Shown here: positions 56,560 to 64,000 of the stretch, piece by piece
Layout: each line of letters opens with the position of its first letter
Position numbering within the stretch: the stretch's first letter is position 1
Assembly (NCBI RefSeq): GCF_026625045.1
Contig: NZ_CP113089.1
Coordinates: 2,356,001 to 2,420,000 of the forward strand
DNA from: Microcella daejeonensis
GTDB taxonomy: Bacteria > Actinomycetota > Actinomycetes > Actinomycetales > Microbacteriaceae
Length of the DNA: 64,000 nucleotides
Reading direction: 5' to 3'
Notes under the pieces: model-generated
The model's input: only the letters and a program-made list of their open reading frames with translations
Database searches by the model: none
What the model was told of the DNA's origin: nothing
Program-made: the position numbers and the translations under genes

Positions 56560-57357
56560 CTACTGGATCGTGATGCCGCTGATCGTCGCGGGCACGGCGG
56601 GGCGGCCGTCGCTCGCGCCGTCCTCCGTGCCGGCGTCGACGATGCCGGTGCGGAGCCCGTCGAGACCGCTCGTCACGCGCCCGAGCACGGTGTAGCCGCC
56701 GGCGGCGTCCGAGGGGATGGTCGACTCGTCGTAGACGATGAAGAACTGGCTGCCCTGGCTCTCGGCGTTGCCGCCCTGGCGGGCCATCGCGAGCACGCCC
56801 TCGGCGTAGACGTCGTCGTCGGGGGCGTTCTCGATCGGTCCGAAGCGGTAGTCGGGCCCGCCGGTGCCGTCACCGTTCGGGTCGCCGCACTGCAGCACGA
56901 AGATGCCCGCCGTCGTCAGGCGGTGGCACGAGGTCCCGTCGAAGAAGCCCTCCTGGGCGAGCGTGACGAACGACGCGACCGCCTGCGGGGCGGCGGCGCC
57001 GTCGAGCTCGATGCCGAGCGGCTCGATGCCGTCGATGGCGAGCTCGCCCGTCCACGTGCGGTTCTCGCTGACCGCGGGGTCGGGCGCCTGCCCGGTCGGC
57101 TCGTCGCTCGCGGCCGGGGTCTCGCTCGCTCCGGGGGAGGGGCTCGCACTCGGCGTCGTCGAGGGAGCACCCGGGCCGGCGCCGAAGTACAGCAGCTGGG
57201 CGCCGACGGCGAGCGCGATCACGAGCACGCCGACGACGGCGACGAGCACGTTGTCGCGACGGCGGCGGTCGATCTGGGTGCGGTGCACGGTCTGCCGCGC
57301 CTCGTAGCGCTTCAGCCGCTCGCGCGCCTCGCGGTCCTGCCCTGCGATCCGTGCCAC
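56560..57357 (-). CDS. Membrane-anchored cyclophilin-type peptidyl-prolyl isomerase
   Basis: A 265-residue protein: a basic cytosolic start, one membrane helix (about 36-59), an Ser/Pro-rich linker, and a cyclophilin domain from about 100. [17 protein letters not shown] carries the catalytic arginine and conserved Gln, and [11 protein letters not shown] and [15 protein letters not shown] are typical. It probably faces outside and assists folding of secreted proteins. GTG 57357 has GAGGAGG upstream and TAGAGT at 57400-57405 as -10. Divergent from rarA. Confidence 0.88.
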   Translation of the reverse strand: MARIAGQDREARERLKRYEARQTVHRTQIDRRRRDNVLVAVVGVLVIALAVGAQLLYFGAGPGAPSTTPSASPSPGASETPAASDEPTGQAPDPAVSENRTWTGELAIDGIEPLGIELDGAAAPQAVASFVTLAQEGFFDGTSCHRLTTAGIFVLQCGDPNGDGTGGPDYRFGPIENAPDDDVYAEGVLAMARQGGNAESQGSQFFIVYDESTIPSDAAGGYTVLGRVTSGLDGLRTGIVDAGTEDGASDGRPAVPATISGITIQ

Positions 57358-57399
57358 CGATGCCTCCTCGTCGTGCGGGTCGGGCGATTGCCGGGGGGA

Positions 57400-57405
57400 A
57401 CTCTA
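57400..57405 (-). promoter_or_regulatory. -10 element TAGAGT for the cyclophilin gene
   Basis: Minus-strand TAGAGT, +1 near 57393, leader of about 36 bases with a good GAGGAGG site. Confidence 0.45.
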
Positions 57406-57457
57406 GTCGAGCATCCCCTCGCCCCCGCCGAGGGCGATCGGTGTCGGAGGCGGCCGA

Positions 57458-57463
57458 TACGAT
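57458..57463 (+). promoter_or_regulatory. -10 element TACGAT, near-leaderless rarA
   Basis: TACGAT ends seven bases before ATG 57471. No ribosome site is present, in contrast to the divergent gene. Confidence 0.45.
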
Positions 57464-57470
57464 CGCCGGT

Positions 57471-58844
57471 ATGGATGCCGCACCCGGCCTCGGCAGCGCC
57501 GCGGTCCCTCTCGCCGTGCGCATGCGTCCCACGCGTCTCGACGAGGTGGCGGGTCAGACGCACCTCCTCGGGGCCGGATCCCCGTTGGTCAGCCTCGCCC
57601 GCGACGACGGCGCCCCGCCCTCCGCGGTCTCCGTCATCCTGTGGGGTCCTCCCGGCACGGGCAAGACGACGCTCGCGCAGGCGATCGCCCGCCAGTCGGG
57701 CCGGCGCTTCGTCGAGCTGTCGGCGATCACCGCGGGCGTGCGCGACGTGCGCGAGGTCATGGAGCGCGCGCTCTCCGACCGCGACCTCTACGGCTCGTCG
57801 ACCGTGCTGTTCCTCGACGAGATCCACCGCTTCACGAAGGCCCAGCAGGACGCCCTGCTGCCCGGCGTCGAAAACGGCTGGGTCATCCTCATCGCGGCGA
57901 CGACCGAGAACCCGAGCTTCTCCGTGATCTCGCCGCTGCTGAGCCGCTCGCTGCTGCTCACGCTCGAGGCGCTCTCCGACCTCGATCTCGGCGTGCTGGT
58001 CGATCGGGCCGTGACCGACCCGCGCGGTCTCGCCGGCGCGGTGTCGCTGGCCGACGACGGGCGCGAGTCGATCATCCGTCTCGCCTCGGGGGATGCCCGG
58101 CGCGCGCTCACGGCGCTGGAGGCCGCGGCGCAGTCCGCCCGTGCCACCCCGGCCCCGGCCGCGAAGGGCAAGAAGTCGGCGGGGGCGGCGGCCGCGCCCG
58201 TGATCACCGCCGAGACGGTGGCCGCCGCGGTCGACCGGGCCCTGCTGCGCTACGACAAGAACGGCGACGAGCACTACGACGTCATCAGCGCCTTCATCAA
58301 GTCGATCCGCGGCAGCGATCCCGACGCGGCTCTGCACTACCTGGCGCGCATGATCGAGGCGGGGGAGGACCCCCGCTTCATCGCCCGCCGCGTCATCATC
58401 TCGGCCGCGGAGGACATCGGCGTGGCCGACCCGCACGCGCTGCCGCTCGCGGTGGCCGCGGCGCAGGCCGTGCAGCTCATCGGCATGCCCGAGGGGCGCA
58501 TCCCGCTCGCCGAGGCGGTCGTCTACCTGGCGACCGCGCCGAAGTCGAACGCGGCGTACCTCGGCATCGACGAGGCGATCGCCGACGTGCGCGCGGGGCG
58601 CATCGGCCGCGTACCGAAGCCGCTGCGCGACGCGCACTACCCCGGGGCGAAGCGGCTCGGCCACGGCAAGGGCTACGTGTACCCGCACGACGACGCGCTC
58701 GGCGTGGTGGCGCAGCAGCACCTGCCCGATCCGGTGAAGCGGCGCGAGTACTACCGGCCGACCGAGCGGGGGGCCGAGCGCGAGATCGGCGCGCGACTGG
58801 CGAAGCTGCGGGCCATCATCCGCGGCGCCGCGCGCGGGGAGTGA
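57471..58844 (+). CDS. rarA: Replication-associated recombination protein RarA (MgsA)
   Basis: A 457-residue AAA ATPase. [17 protein letters not shown], Walker [16 protein letters not shown], Walker [28 protein letters not shown] and the C-terminal [20 protein letters not shown] and YLGIDEAI match RarA/MgsA. It acts at stalled replication forks. A short Ala/Lys linker (about 225-240) is an actinobacterial feature. ATG 57471 is supported by the adjacent -10. It lies upstream of rpsD and alaS, a common arrangement. Confidence 0.92.
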   Translation: MDAAPGLGSAAVPLAVRMRPTRLDEVAGQTHLLGAGSPLVSLARDDGAPPSAVSVILWGPPGTGKTTLAQAIARQSGRRFVELSAITAGVRDVREVMERALSDRDLYGSSTVLFLDEIHRFTKAQQDALLPGVENGWVILIAATTENPSFSVISPLLSRSLLLTLEALSDLDLGVLVDRAVTDPRGLAGAVSLADDGRESIIRLASGDARRALTALEAAAQSARATPAPAAKGKKSAGAAAAPVITAETVAAAVDRALLRYDKNGDEHYDVISAFIKSIRGSDPDAALHYLARMIEAGEDPRFIARRVIISAAEDIGVADPHALPLAVAAAQAVQLIGMPEGRIPLAEAVVYLATAPKSNAAYLGIDEAIADVRAGRIGRVPKPLRDAHYPGAKRLGHGKGYVYPHDDALGVVAQQHLPDPVKRREYYRPTERGAEREIGARLAKLRAIIRGAARGE

Positions 58845-58873
58845 CCGCGCCGGGCGGGACGACCCCCGTCTGC

Positions 58874-58879
58874 TAAGCT
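58874..58879 (+). promoter_or_regulatory. Extended -10 TGCTAAGCT for rpsD
   Basis: TAAGCT with upstream TGC gives +1 near 58886 and a leader of about 148 bases. The leader contains a perfect 7-5-7 inverted repeat GCATCGA/TCGATGC (58917-58935), a possible site for S4 autoregulation. Confidence 0.45.
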
Positions 58880-59033
58880 CTACCGGCCCGTCAGATATGG
58901 GCACACCCTCCCCTGCGCATCGACTCGATCGATGCTGTTCCCCGAAGCGCCTCGGCGTGCGCCTCGGATCGGACGGAGCGGTCGTACGTCCGTGAGCCGT
59001 GAGATCCCCGGCCACGAGCATGGAAGGACACCT

Positions 59034-59663
59034 GTGTCGACCAAGTCGCGCACCCGCAGCAAGACCCGCCTCTCCCGGGCCCTCGGCATCGCCCTGACCC
59101 CGAAGGCGGCCAAGTACCTCGAGAAGCGCCCCTACGCTCCCGGCGAGCACGGCCGCACCAAGCGGAAGGCCGACAGCGACTACGCCGTCCGTCTCCGTGA
59201 GAAGCAGCGTCTCCGCGCCCAGTACGGCATCCGCGAGGCCCAGCTCCGCATCATCTTCCAGGAGGCCCGTCGTACGGCCGGCCTGACCGGTGAGAACCTC
59301 GTCGAGCTGCTCGAGATGCGTCTCGACGCCCTCGTGCTGCGCGCCGGCTTCGCCCGCACCACCGCGCAGGCCCGCCAGATGGTCGTGCACCGCCACATCC
59401 TCGTCGACGGCAAGATCGTGGACCGCCCGAGCTTCCGCATGAAGCCCGAGCAGACCATCCACGTGAAGCCCAAGAGCGAGGGCATGGAGCCGTTCCAGGT
59501 CGCCGCCGCCGGCGGTCACGTCGACGTGCTGCCCAAGACCCCCGCGTACCTCGAGGTCGAGCTCGACAAGCTGCAGGCGCGCCTCGTGCGCCGCCCGAAG
59601 CGCGCCGAGGTCCCCGTGACGTGCGAGGTCCAGCTCGTCGTCGAGTACTACGCCGCGCGCTAG
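59034..59663 (+). CDS. rpsD: 30S ribosomal protein S4
   Basis: A 209-residue S4: SKTRLSRALGIALTPKAAKYL, RPYAPGEHGRTKRKADSDYA, the S4 RNA-binding domain LEMRLDALVLRAGFARTTAQ, QMVVHRHILVDGKIVDRPSF. GTG 59034 follows GGAAGGA and matches the family start; a longer frame upstream does not. It nucleates small-subunit assembly. Stand-alone rpsD before alaS is usual in this group. It is followed by a perfect terminator. Confidence 0.96.
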   Translation: MSTKSRTRSKTRLSRALGIALTPKAAKYLEKRPYAPGEHGRTKRKADSDYAVRLREKQRLRAQYGIREAQLRIIFQEARRTAGLTGENLVELLEMRLDALVLRAGFARTTAQARQMVVHRHILVDGKIVDRPSFRMKPEQTIHVKPKSEGMEPFQVAAAGGHVDVLPKTPAYLEVELDKLQARLVRRPKRAEVPVTCEVQLVVEYYAAR

Positions 59664-59682
59664 CACTCACCGCATCGCCTCC

Positions 59683-59715
59683 GACGGGGGCCCGGCCTCG
59701 TGCCGGGCCCCCGTC
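59683..59715. terminator. Terminator after rpsD
   Basis: Perfect 14-bp stem GACGGGGGCCCGGC (59683-59696 with 59702-59715), five-base loop. Confidence 0.85.
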
Positions 59716-59852
59716 GTCGTCCCCGCCGCGGCACGCTGCGCGTCGAGCGCGCGCCGATAGGGTGGAGGGGCGTCAGCGGCCCCGTGCCGCGCATCCTGCA
59801 CGCACCATCGAGACGCGCACCACACCCGCGCTCGCGATCGCAAGGAGAACCC

Positions 59853-60080
59853 ATGAAGAACGCACTCTGGCTCGTGCTCGGCGTCGCCCTGGGCGCTGTC
59901 GTCGCCCACCAGGCCTCGAAGACCCCGCAGGGCCGCCATTTCTTCGACGAGATCGACGCCAAGACCCGCGAGTTCACCGACGCGGTGCTCGAGGGCTACC
60001 AGCAGCGCGAAGCCGAGCTGCGCGCCGCCGTCGCCGAGGCCGAAGAGACGATCGCCGACCTCACCGACCGCCTGAAGTAA
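59853..60080 (+). CDS. Small membrane-anchored protein before alaS
   Basis: A 75-residue protein: one N-terminal helix (about 3-20, LWLVLGVALGAVVAHQ) and an amphipathic, charged helical tail (EFTDAVLEGYQQREAELRAA) likely to form a coiled coil. AAGGAG precedes ATG 59853. Such a gene is regularly found between rpsD and alaS in this family; its function is unknown. Confidence 0.75.
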   Translation: MKNALWLVLGVALGAVVAHQASKTPQGRHFFDEIDAKTREFTDAVLEGYQQREAELRAAVAEAEETIADLTDRLK

Positions 60081-60140
60081 GCCCCCGGCCGGGCCCCGGC
60101 CTCTCCCGCATCACCGACGCCCCAGGAATACCGCGACCCC

Positions 60141-62798
60141 ATGCAGACCGCCGACATCCAGCGCCGCTGGCTCGACTTCTTCGGAGACCGCGGCCACACC
60201 GTCGTCCCCTCCGCCTCGCTCGTCAGCGACGACCCGTCCCTGCTCTTCACCGTCGCGGGGATGGTGCCGTTCGTGCCGTACCTCACCGGCGTCGTGCCCG
60301 CGCCGTACCCGCGCGCCACGAGCGTGCAGAAGTGCATCCGTACGAACGACATCGAGGAGGTCGGCAAGACCCCTCGCCACGGCACGTTCTTCCAGATGAA
60401 CGGCAACTTCTCGTTCGGCGACTACTTCAAGGAGGGCGCGATCTCGTACGCCTGGGAGCTGCTGACGAGCTCGCAGAGCGACGGCGGTCTGGGCTTCGCG
60501 GAGAAGGACCTCTGGGTCACCGTCTACGAGGACGACGACGAGGCGATCCGCCTCTGGAAGTCGATCGCGGGCCTGCCCGACGAGCGCATCCAGCGGCTCG
60601 GCATGGACACCAATTACTGGTCGACCGGCCAGCCCGGCCCCGCCGGCCCCTGCTCCGAGATCTTCTTCGACCGCGGCCCCGCGTACGGCATCGACGGCGG
60701 TCCGGCGACGGACGACGACCGCTACGTCGAGATCTGGAACCTCGTCTTCATGCAGTACCTGCGCGGCGAGGGCACCGGCAAGAACGACTTCGAGATCCTC
60801 GGCGAGCTGCCGCAGCAGAACATCGACACCGGCATGGGCATGGAGCGCGTCGCGTTCCTGACCCAGGGCGTCGAGAACATGTACGAGATCGACCAGGTGC
60901 GCCCGGTGCTCGACGCCGCCGCCGCCATGTCAGGCCGCCGCTACGGGGCCGACCACGGCGACGACGTGCGCATGCGCGTCATCGCCGACCACGTGCGCTC
61001 GAGCCTCATGCTCATGACCGACGGCGTGACGCCCGGCAACGAGGGCCGCGGGTACATCCTGCGCCGTCTGCTGCGGCGGAGCATCCGCGCCATGCGCCTG
61101 CTCGGGGTCGACGCCCCGAGCTTCGAGGTGCTGTTCGCCGCCTCGCGCGACGCGATGAGCGCCGCCTACCCCGAGATCACCGAGCACTACGACCGCGTCT
61201 CGCGCCTCGCCCTCGGCGAGGAGGAGGCGTTCCTGCGCACGCTCACCGCCGGCACGAGCATCCTCGATCTCGCCGTGGCGGAGACGCAGCAGCAGGGCTC
61301 GGCGACCCTCGCCGGCGACACCGCCTTCCAGCTGCACGACACCTTCGGGTTCCCGATCGACCTCACGCTGGAGATGGCGGAGGAGGCCGGGCTCAGCGTC
61401 GACCGCGAGGCCTTCGACCGCCTCATGGCCGAGCAGCGCTCGCGCGCCAAGGCCGACGCCAAGTCGAAGAAGGGGCAGCTCGCCGACCTCAGCGTCTACG
61501 GCGCGTTCCGCGCCGCGGGCGAGACCCGGTTCCTCGGCTACGAGCAGCTCGAGACCGAGTCGAGCGTGCTCGGCATCATCGTCGGCGGCACGAGCGTCGA
61601 CGTCGCCCAGGAGGGCGAGATCGCCGAGATCATCCTCGCCGAGACGACCCTCTACGCCGAGTCCGGCGGCCAGGAGTCGGACGAGGGCTCGATCGTCGGC
61701 ACCGGCTTCGATCTCGAGGTGCTCGACGTGCAGCGCCCCGTCGCGGGACTCTTCAGCCACACCGTGCAGGTGCGCCGCGGCGAGGTGCGCGTCGGCGCGC
61801 TCGCGCGCACCCAGGTCGACCCCGTCTGGCGGCGCTCGGCGGCGCAGGCCCACTCGGCGACGCACGTCATCCACGCCGCGCTGCGGCAGACGCTCGGCGA
61901 CGAGGCCCACCAGTCGGGCTCGTACAACAAGGCCGGCTACATGCGCCTCGACTTCAGCTGGAACCAGGCCCTCTCGGCCGCGACCCGCAGCGAGCTCGAG
62001 GAGATCAGCAACATCGCCGTGCGCGACAACCTGCCCGTCGAGACCCGCGTCATGGGCCTCGACGAGGCGAAGTCGCTCGGCGCCATGGCGCTCTTCGGCG
62101 AGAAGTACGGCGACCGCGTGCGCGTCGTCGACATCGGCGGGCCGTGGTCGCGCGAGCTCTGCGCGGGCACCCACGTCGGGTCGAGCGCCGAGATCGGCAT
62201 GATCAGCCTCGTCAGCGAGTCCTCGGTCGGTTCGGCCAACCGCCGCGTCGAGGCGCTGGTCGGTCTCGAGGCGTTCCGCGAGTTCGCCGCGGAGCGCGCC
62301 CTCGTGCAGCAGCTCAGCGCCAACCTCAAGACCCCGCGGGATCAGCTCGTCGGCCGCATCGCCGACCTCGGAGCCCAGCTCAAGGCCGCCGAGAAGCGGC
62401 TCGCCCAGCTCGAGTCGAGCCGGCTCAGCGAGAAGGTCCCCGCGCTCGTCGCGACCGCCGCGCCGCAGGGCGCCGTCACCGTCGTCGCGCAATCGCTCGG
62501 CGCGCTCGGCTCCGCCGACGACCTGCGGCAGCTCGCCACCTCGGTGCGCGAGCGGCTCAGCGCGCAGGCCGCCGTCGTCGTGCTCGCGGCAGAGGTCGCG
62601 GGCAAGGCCGCGGTCATCGTCGCCACCACGCCCGCCGCCCGCGAGGCCGGCGCGAAGGCGGGCGCTCTCGCGCGCGTCGCCTCGGGCGTGCTCGGCGGCG
62701 GAGGCGGCGGCAAGGACGACCTCGCCCAGGGCGGCGGCACCGATGCGGCCGCGATCCCGGCCGCGCTCGAGGCCGTGCTGGCCGAGCTGCGCGGCTGA
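60141..62798 (+). CDS. alaS: Alanyl-tRNA synthetase
   Basis: An 885-residue class II synthetase. The catalytic domain opens IQRRWLDFFGDRGHTVVPS, with FTVAGMVPFVPYL, KTPRHGTFFQMNGNFSFGDYF and GMGMERVAF. The editing domain has HSATHVIHAAL and CAGTHVGSSAEIG, both zinc-binding. The C-Ala domain ends with a Gly-rich stretch and DDLAQGGGTD. It charges and proofreads tRNA-Ala. It lies 60 bases after the small membrane gene and 11 before ruvX. Confidence 0.96.
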   Translation: MQTADIQRRWLDFFGDRGHTVVPSASLVSDDPSLLFTVAGMVPFVPYLTGVVPAPYPRATSVQKCIRTNDIEEVGKTPRHGTFFQMNGNFSFGDYFKEGAISYAWELLTSSQSDGGLGFAEKDLWVTVYEDDDEAIRLWKSIAGLPDERIQRLGMDTNYWSTGQPGPAGPCSEIFFDRGPAYGIDGGPATDDDRYVEIWNLVFMQYLRGEGTGKNDFEILGELPQQNIDTGMGMERVAFLTQGVENMYEIDQVRPVLDAAAAMSGRRYGADHGDDVRMRVIADHVRSSLMLMTDGVTPGNEGRGYILRRLLRRSIRAMRLLGVDAPSFEVLFAASRDAMSAAYPEITEHYDRVSRLALGEEEAFLRTLTAGTSILDLAVAETQQQGSATLAGDTAFQLHDTFGFPIDLTLEMAEEAGLSVDREAFDRLMAEQRSRAKADAKSKKGQLADLSVYGAFRAAGETRFLGYEQLETESSVLGIIVGGTSVDVAQEGEIAEIILAETTLYAESGGQESDEGSIVGTGFDLEVLDVQRPVAGLFSHTVQVRRGEVRVGALARTQVDPVWRRSAAQAHSATHVIHAALRQTLGDEAHQSGSYNKAGYMRLDFSWNQALSAATRSELEEISNIAVRDNLPVETRVMGLDEAKSLGAMALFGEKYGDRVRVVDIGGPWSRELCAGTHVGSSAEIGMISLVSESSVGSANRRVEALVGLEAFREFAAERALVQQLSANLKTPRDQLVGRIADLGAQLKAAEKRLAQLESSRLSEKVPALVATAAPQGAVTVVAQSLGALGSADDLRQLATSVRERLSAQAAVVVLAAEVAGKAAVIVATTPAAREAGAKAGALARVASGVLGGGGGGKDDLAQGGGTDAAAIPAALEAVLAELRG

Positions 62799-62809
62799 GG
62801 CTCGCCCCG

Positions 62810-63274
62810 ATGCGCCTCGGCGTACGACTCGGCGTCGACGTGGGCACCGCGCGCGTGGGCGTCGCGCGGTGCGATGCGCACGGGATCCTCGCGACGCCGG
62901 TCGAGACGCTGCCGCGCAAGAAGGGCATGATGGCGGGCATCCACCGCCTCGTCGCCGAGTGGGAGCCGATCGAGATCGTCGTCGGACTGCCGCTCGCGCT
63001 CTCGGGCTCCGAGACGGCGTCGACGCAGGATGCGCGCGATGTCGCCGCCCTCATCGCCCGCCAGGTCGCCGTGCCGGTGCGGCTGGTCGACGAACGGCTC
63101 ACGACCGTGACCGCCGCCCGCTCGCTGCGGGAGTCGGGGCGGGACGGGCGCACCTCGCGCTCCGTGATCGACCAAGCGGCCGCTGTTATCCTGCTCCAGC
63201 ACGCGCTGGACCACGAGAAGTCGCGGGGAGAAGCCCCCGGCGAGCTGCTGGTTCCCGACGGAGGATCACCCTGA
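62810..63274 (+). CDS. ruvX: RuvX/YqgF-type Holliday junction resolvase-like nuclease
   Basis: A 154-residue YqgF/RuvX: RLGVDVGTARVGVARCD, IVVGLPLALSGSE, VDERLTTVTAARSLRESG and IDQAAAVILLQHAL carry the RNase H-fold acidic residues. Members process 16S rRNA or DNA junctions. Start ATG 62810 follows alaS by 11 bases; GTG of mltG starts two bases after its stop. Confidence 0.92.
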   Translation: MRLGVRLGVDVGTARVGVARCDAHGILATPVETLPRKKGMMAGIHRLVAEWEPIEIVVGLPLALSGSETASTQDARDVAALIARQVAVPVRLVDERLTTVTAARSLRESGRDGRTSRSVIDQAAAVILLQHALDHEKSRGEAPGELLVPDGGSP

Positions 63275-63276
63275 CT

Positions 63277-64000
63277 GTGAGCGACGACGACGCCTGGGAC
63301 GCGATCTTCCGATCGCAGCCCGACACCGCCCGCACCGAGCAGGGCTCCGCGGCCCCCGGCTCATCCACCGGATCACCGGCCGGCGCACCCGTCGGCGGCC
63401 CGGCGGCCGCGGAGCCGCCGGTGACGCGCGCGGCGCTCCGCGAGCGGGGTGCCGCGGCGCCCGACCGCCGATCGGCCCGTCAGATCCTCGACGAGGGCCG
63501 GCCGCCGAGGCGCCGCAGGGTGTGGCCGTGGGTGCTCGGCGTGCTGCTGCTGCTCGGCGGCCTGGGTGCCGGTGCGGTGGCGTACGCCTGGGCGAACTAC
63601 GAGCCCCAGCTGCGCGAGGCGCTCGGCTGGGAGCTGCCCAACGACTACGAGGGAACGGGCAACGGCACCGAGGTGCTCGTCACGATCACTCCCGGCGAGA
63701 TCGGATCGGACATCGCGACGACCCTGCAGGAGCAGGGCGTCACGATGACCTACGACGCGTTCTACGACCTGCTGCTCGCCGACCCCTCCATCGCGTTCCA
63801 GCCCGGAACCTACGCGCTGCAGGAGGAGATGTCGGCGCAGTCGGCGCTGGATGCCCTGCTCGACCCGGCGAACCGCCGCGAGTCGACCGCCACCATCCGC
63901 GAGGGTCTGCGCGCCGGCCAGGTCATCGACATCCTCTCCGCCGCCACCGGTGTGCCGCTCGCCGACTACGAGGCGGCGATCGCCGACCTCGCCGCCCTCG
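63277..64000 (+). CDS. mltG: Endolytic transglycosylase MltG, N-terminal part
   Basis: The frame runs open to the window edge (241 codons, partial). A disordered Ala/Pro N-terminus (1-75), a basic patch RRRR and a single membrane helix (about 80-102, VLGVLLLLGGLGAGAVAYAW), then the start of the YceG/MltG extracellular domain: VTITPGEIGSDIATTLQEQG and STATIREGLRAGQVIDIL. It cleaves nascent glycan strands. GTG 63277 follows GGAGG at 63260-63264. Order alaS-ruvX-mltG is typical. Confidence 0.88.
   Translation, partial: MSDDDAWDAIFRSQPDTARTEQGSAAPGSSTGSPAGAPVGGPAAAEPPVTRAALRERGAAAPDRRSARQILDEGRPPRRRRVWPWVLGVLLLLGGLGAGAVAYAWANYEPQLREALGWELPNDYEGTGNGTEVLVTITPGEIGSDIATTLQEQGVTMTYDAFYDLLLADPSIAFQPGTYALQEEMSAQSALDALLDPANRRESTATIREGLRAGQVIDILSAATGVPLADYEAAIADLAAL

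Noticed and set aside
59621..63274. Plus-strand frame of 1217 codons across alaS
   Set aside because: Out-of-frame, Arg-rich shadow; only the ruvX part from 62810 is coding.

Overview
This 64 kb window is chromosomal DNA from a high-GC actinomycete, most likely of the family Microbacteriaceae (order Micrococcales). The evidence is the G+C content (about 70% by eye), frequent GTG starts, ATGA/GTGA start-stop overlaps, and a set of actinobacteria-restricted genes: SepH, DUF4193, DUF3093, DUF3710, DUF3159, DUF3000, a DUF7455-type zinc protein, and topoisomerase IV genes next to the principal sigma factor. Gene density is very high. No gap exceeds 300 bases. I see no insertion sequence, integrase, prophage, CRISPR array or recent island; nearly everything is core genome.

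Layout. (1) 1-6432: end of the principal sigma factor, then a CofE-like ligase, a MurJ-type lipid II flippase, two divergent paralogous ATP-grasp ligases, and two adjacent alanine-racemase-like genes that each look half-equipped. This is the most unusual region. I infer, without proof, a cell-wall cross-bridge module. (2) 6483-13366: DUF7455, parE, an alpha/beta hydrolase, parC and a phosphodiesterase. (3) 13439-17500: SepH, DUF4193, DUF3093 and a dut-DUF3710-DUF3159 operon. (4) 17730-22693: aconitase with an upstream inverted repeat, then dxs. (5) 22954-28404, minus strand: DUF3000, RNase D, thiolase and the FadB-type beta-oxidation protein. (6) 28440-36000s: hydrolase with a tiny leader ORF, RibD-like reductase, SufE and sulfurtransferase, ZapE, NhaA with a structured leader, ammonium transporter Amt behind a GlnR-type operator, and a degenerate Amt paralogue. 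(7) 37155-37714: four tRNA genes. (8) 37853-40907: a GT2 glycosyltransferase with an N-terminal MshEN/T2SSE domain and a membrane partner. (9) 40977-54544: thrS, HIT protein, pdxST, YebC, ruvCAB, yajC-secDF and rel. (10) 54416-64000: AbiEi-like gene, DUF349 protein, cyclophilin, rarA, rpsD, a small membrane protein, alaS, ruvX and the start of mltG.

Transcription signals. A TAnnnT -10 hexamer (often TAGnnT) recurs upstream of genes without a convincing -35. In at least five places it lies exactly six bases before the start codon, and in two more seven bases before. This predicts leaderless mRNAs, which are common in actinobacteria. Perfect GC-rich hairpins mark several transcription-unit ends.

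How the genes work together. DNA topology (ParE/ParC), recombination (RuvABC, RarA, RuvX), translation (ThrS, AlaS, S4, tRNAs), protein export (YajC, SecD, SecF), stringent response (Rel), division (SepH, ZapE), envelope building (MurJ, MltG, ATP-grasp/racemase set, GT2) and nitrogen uptake (Amt) are all represented. All functional statements rest on reading the sequence and on family knowledge. No search was run.
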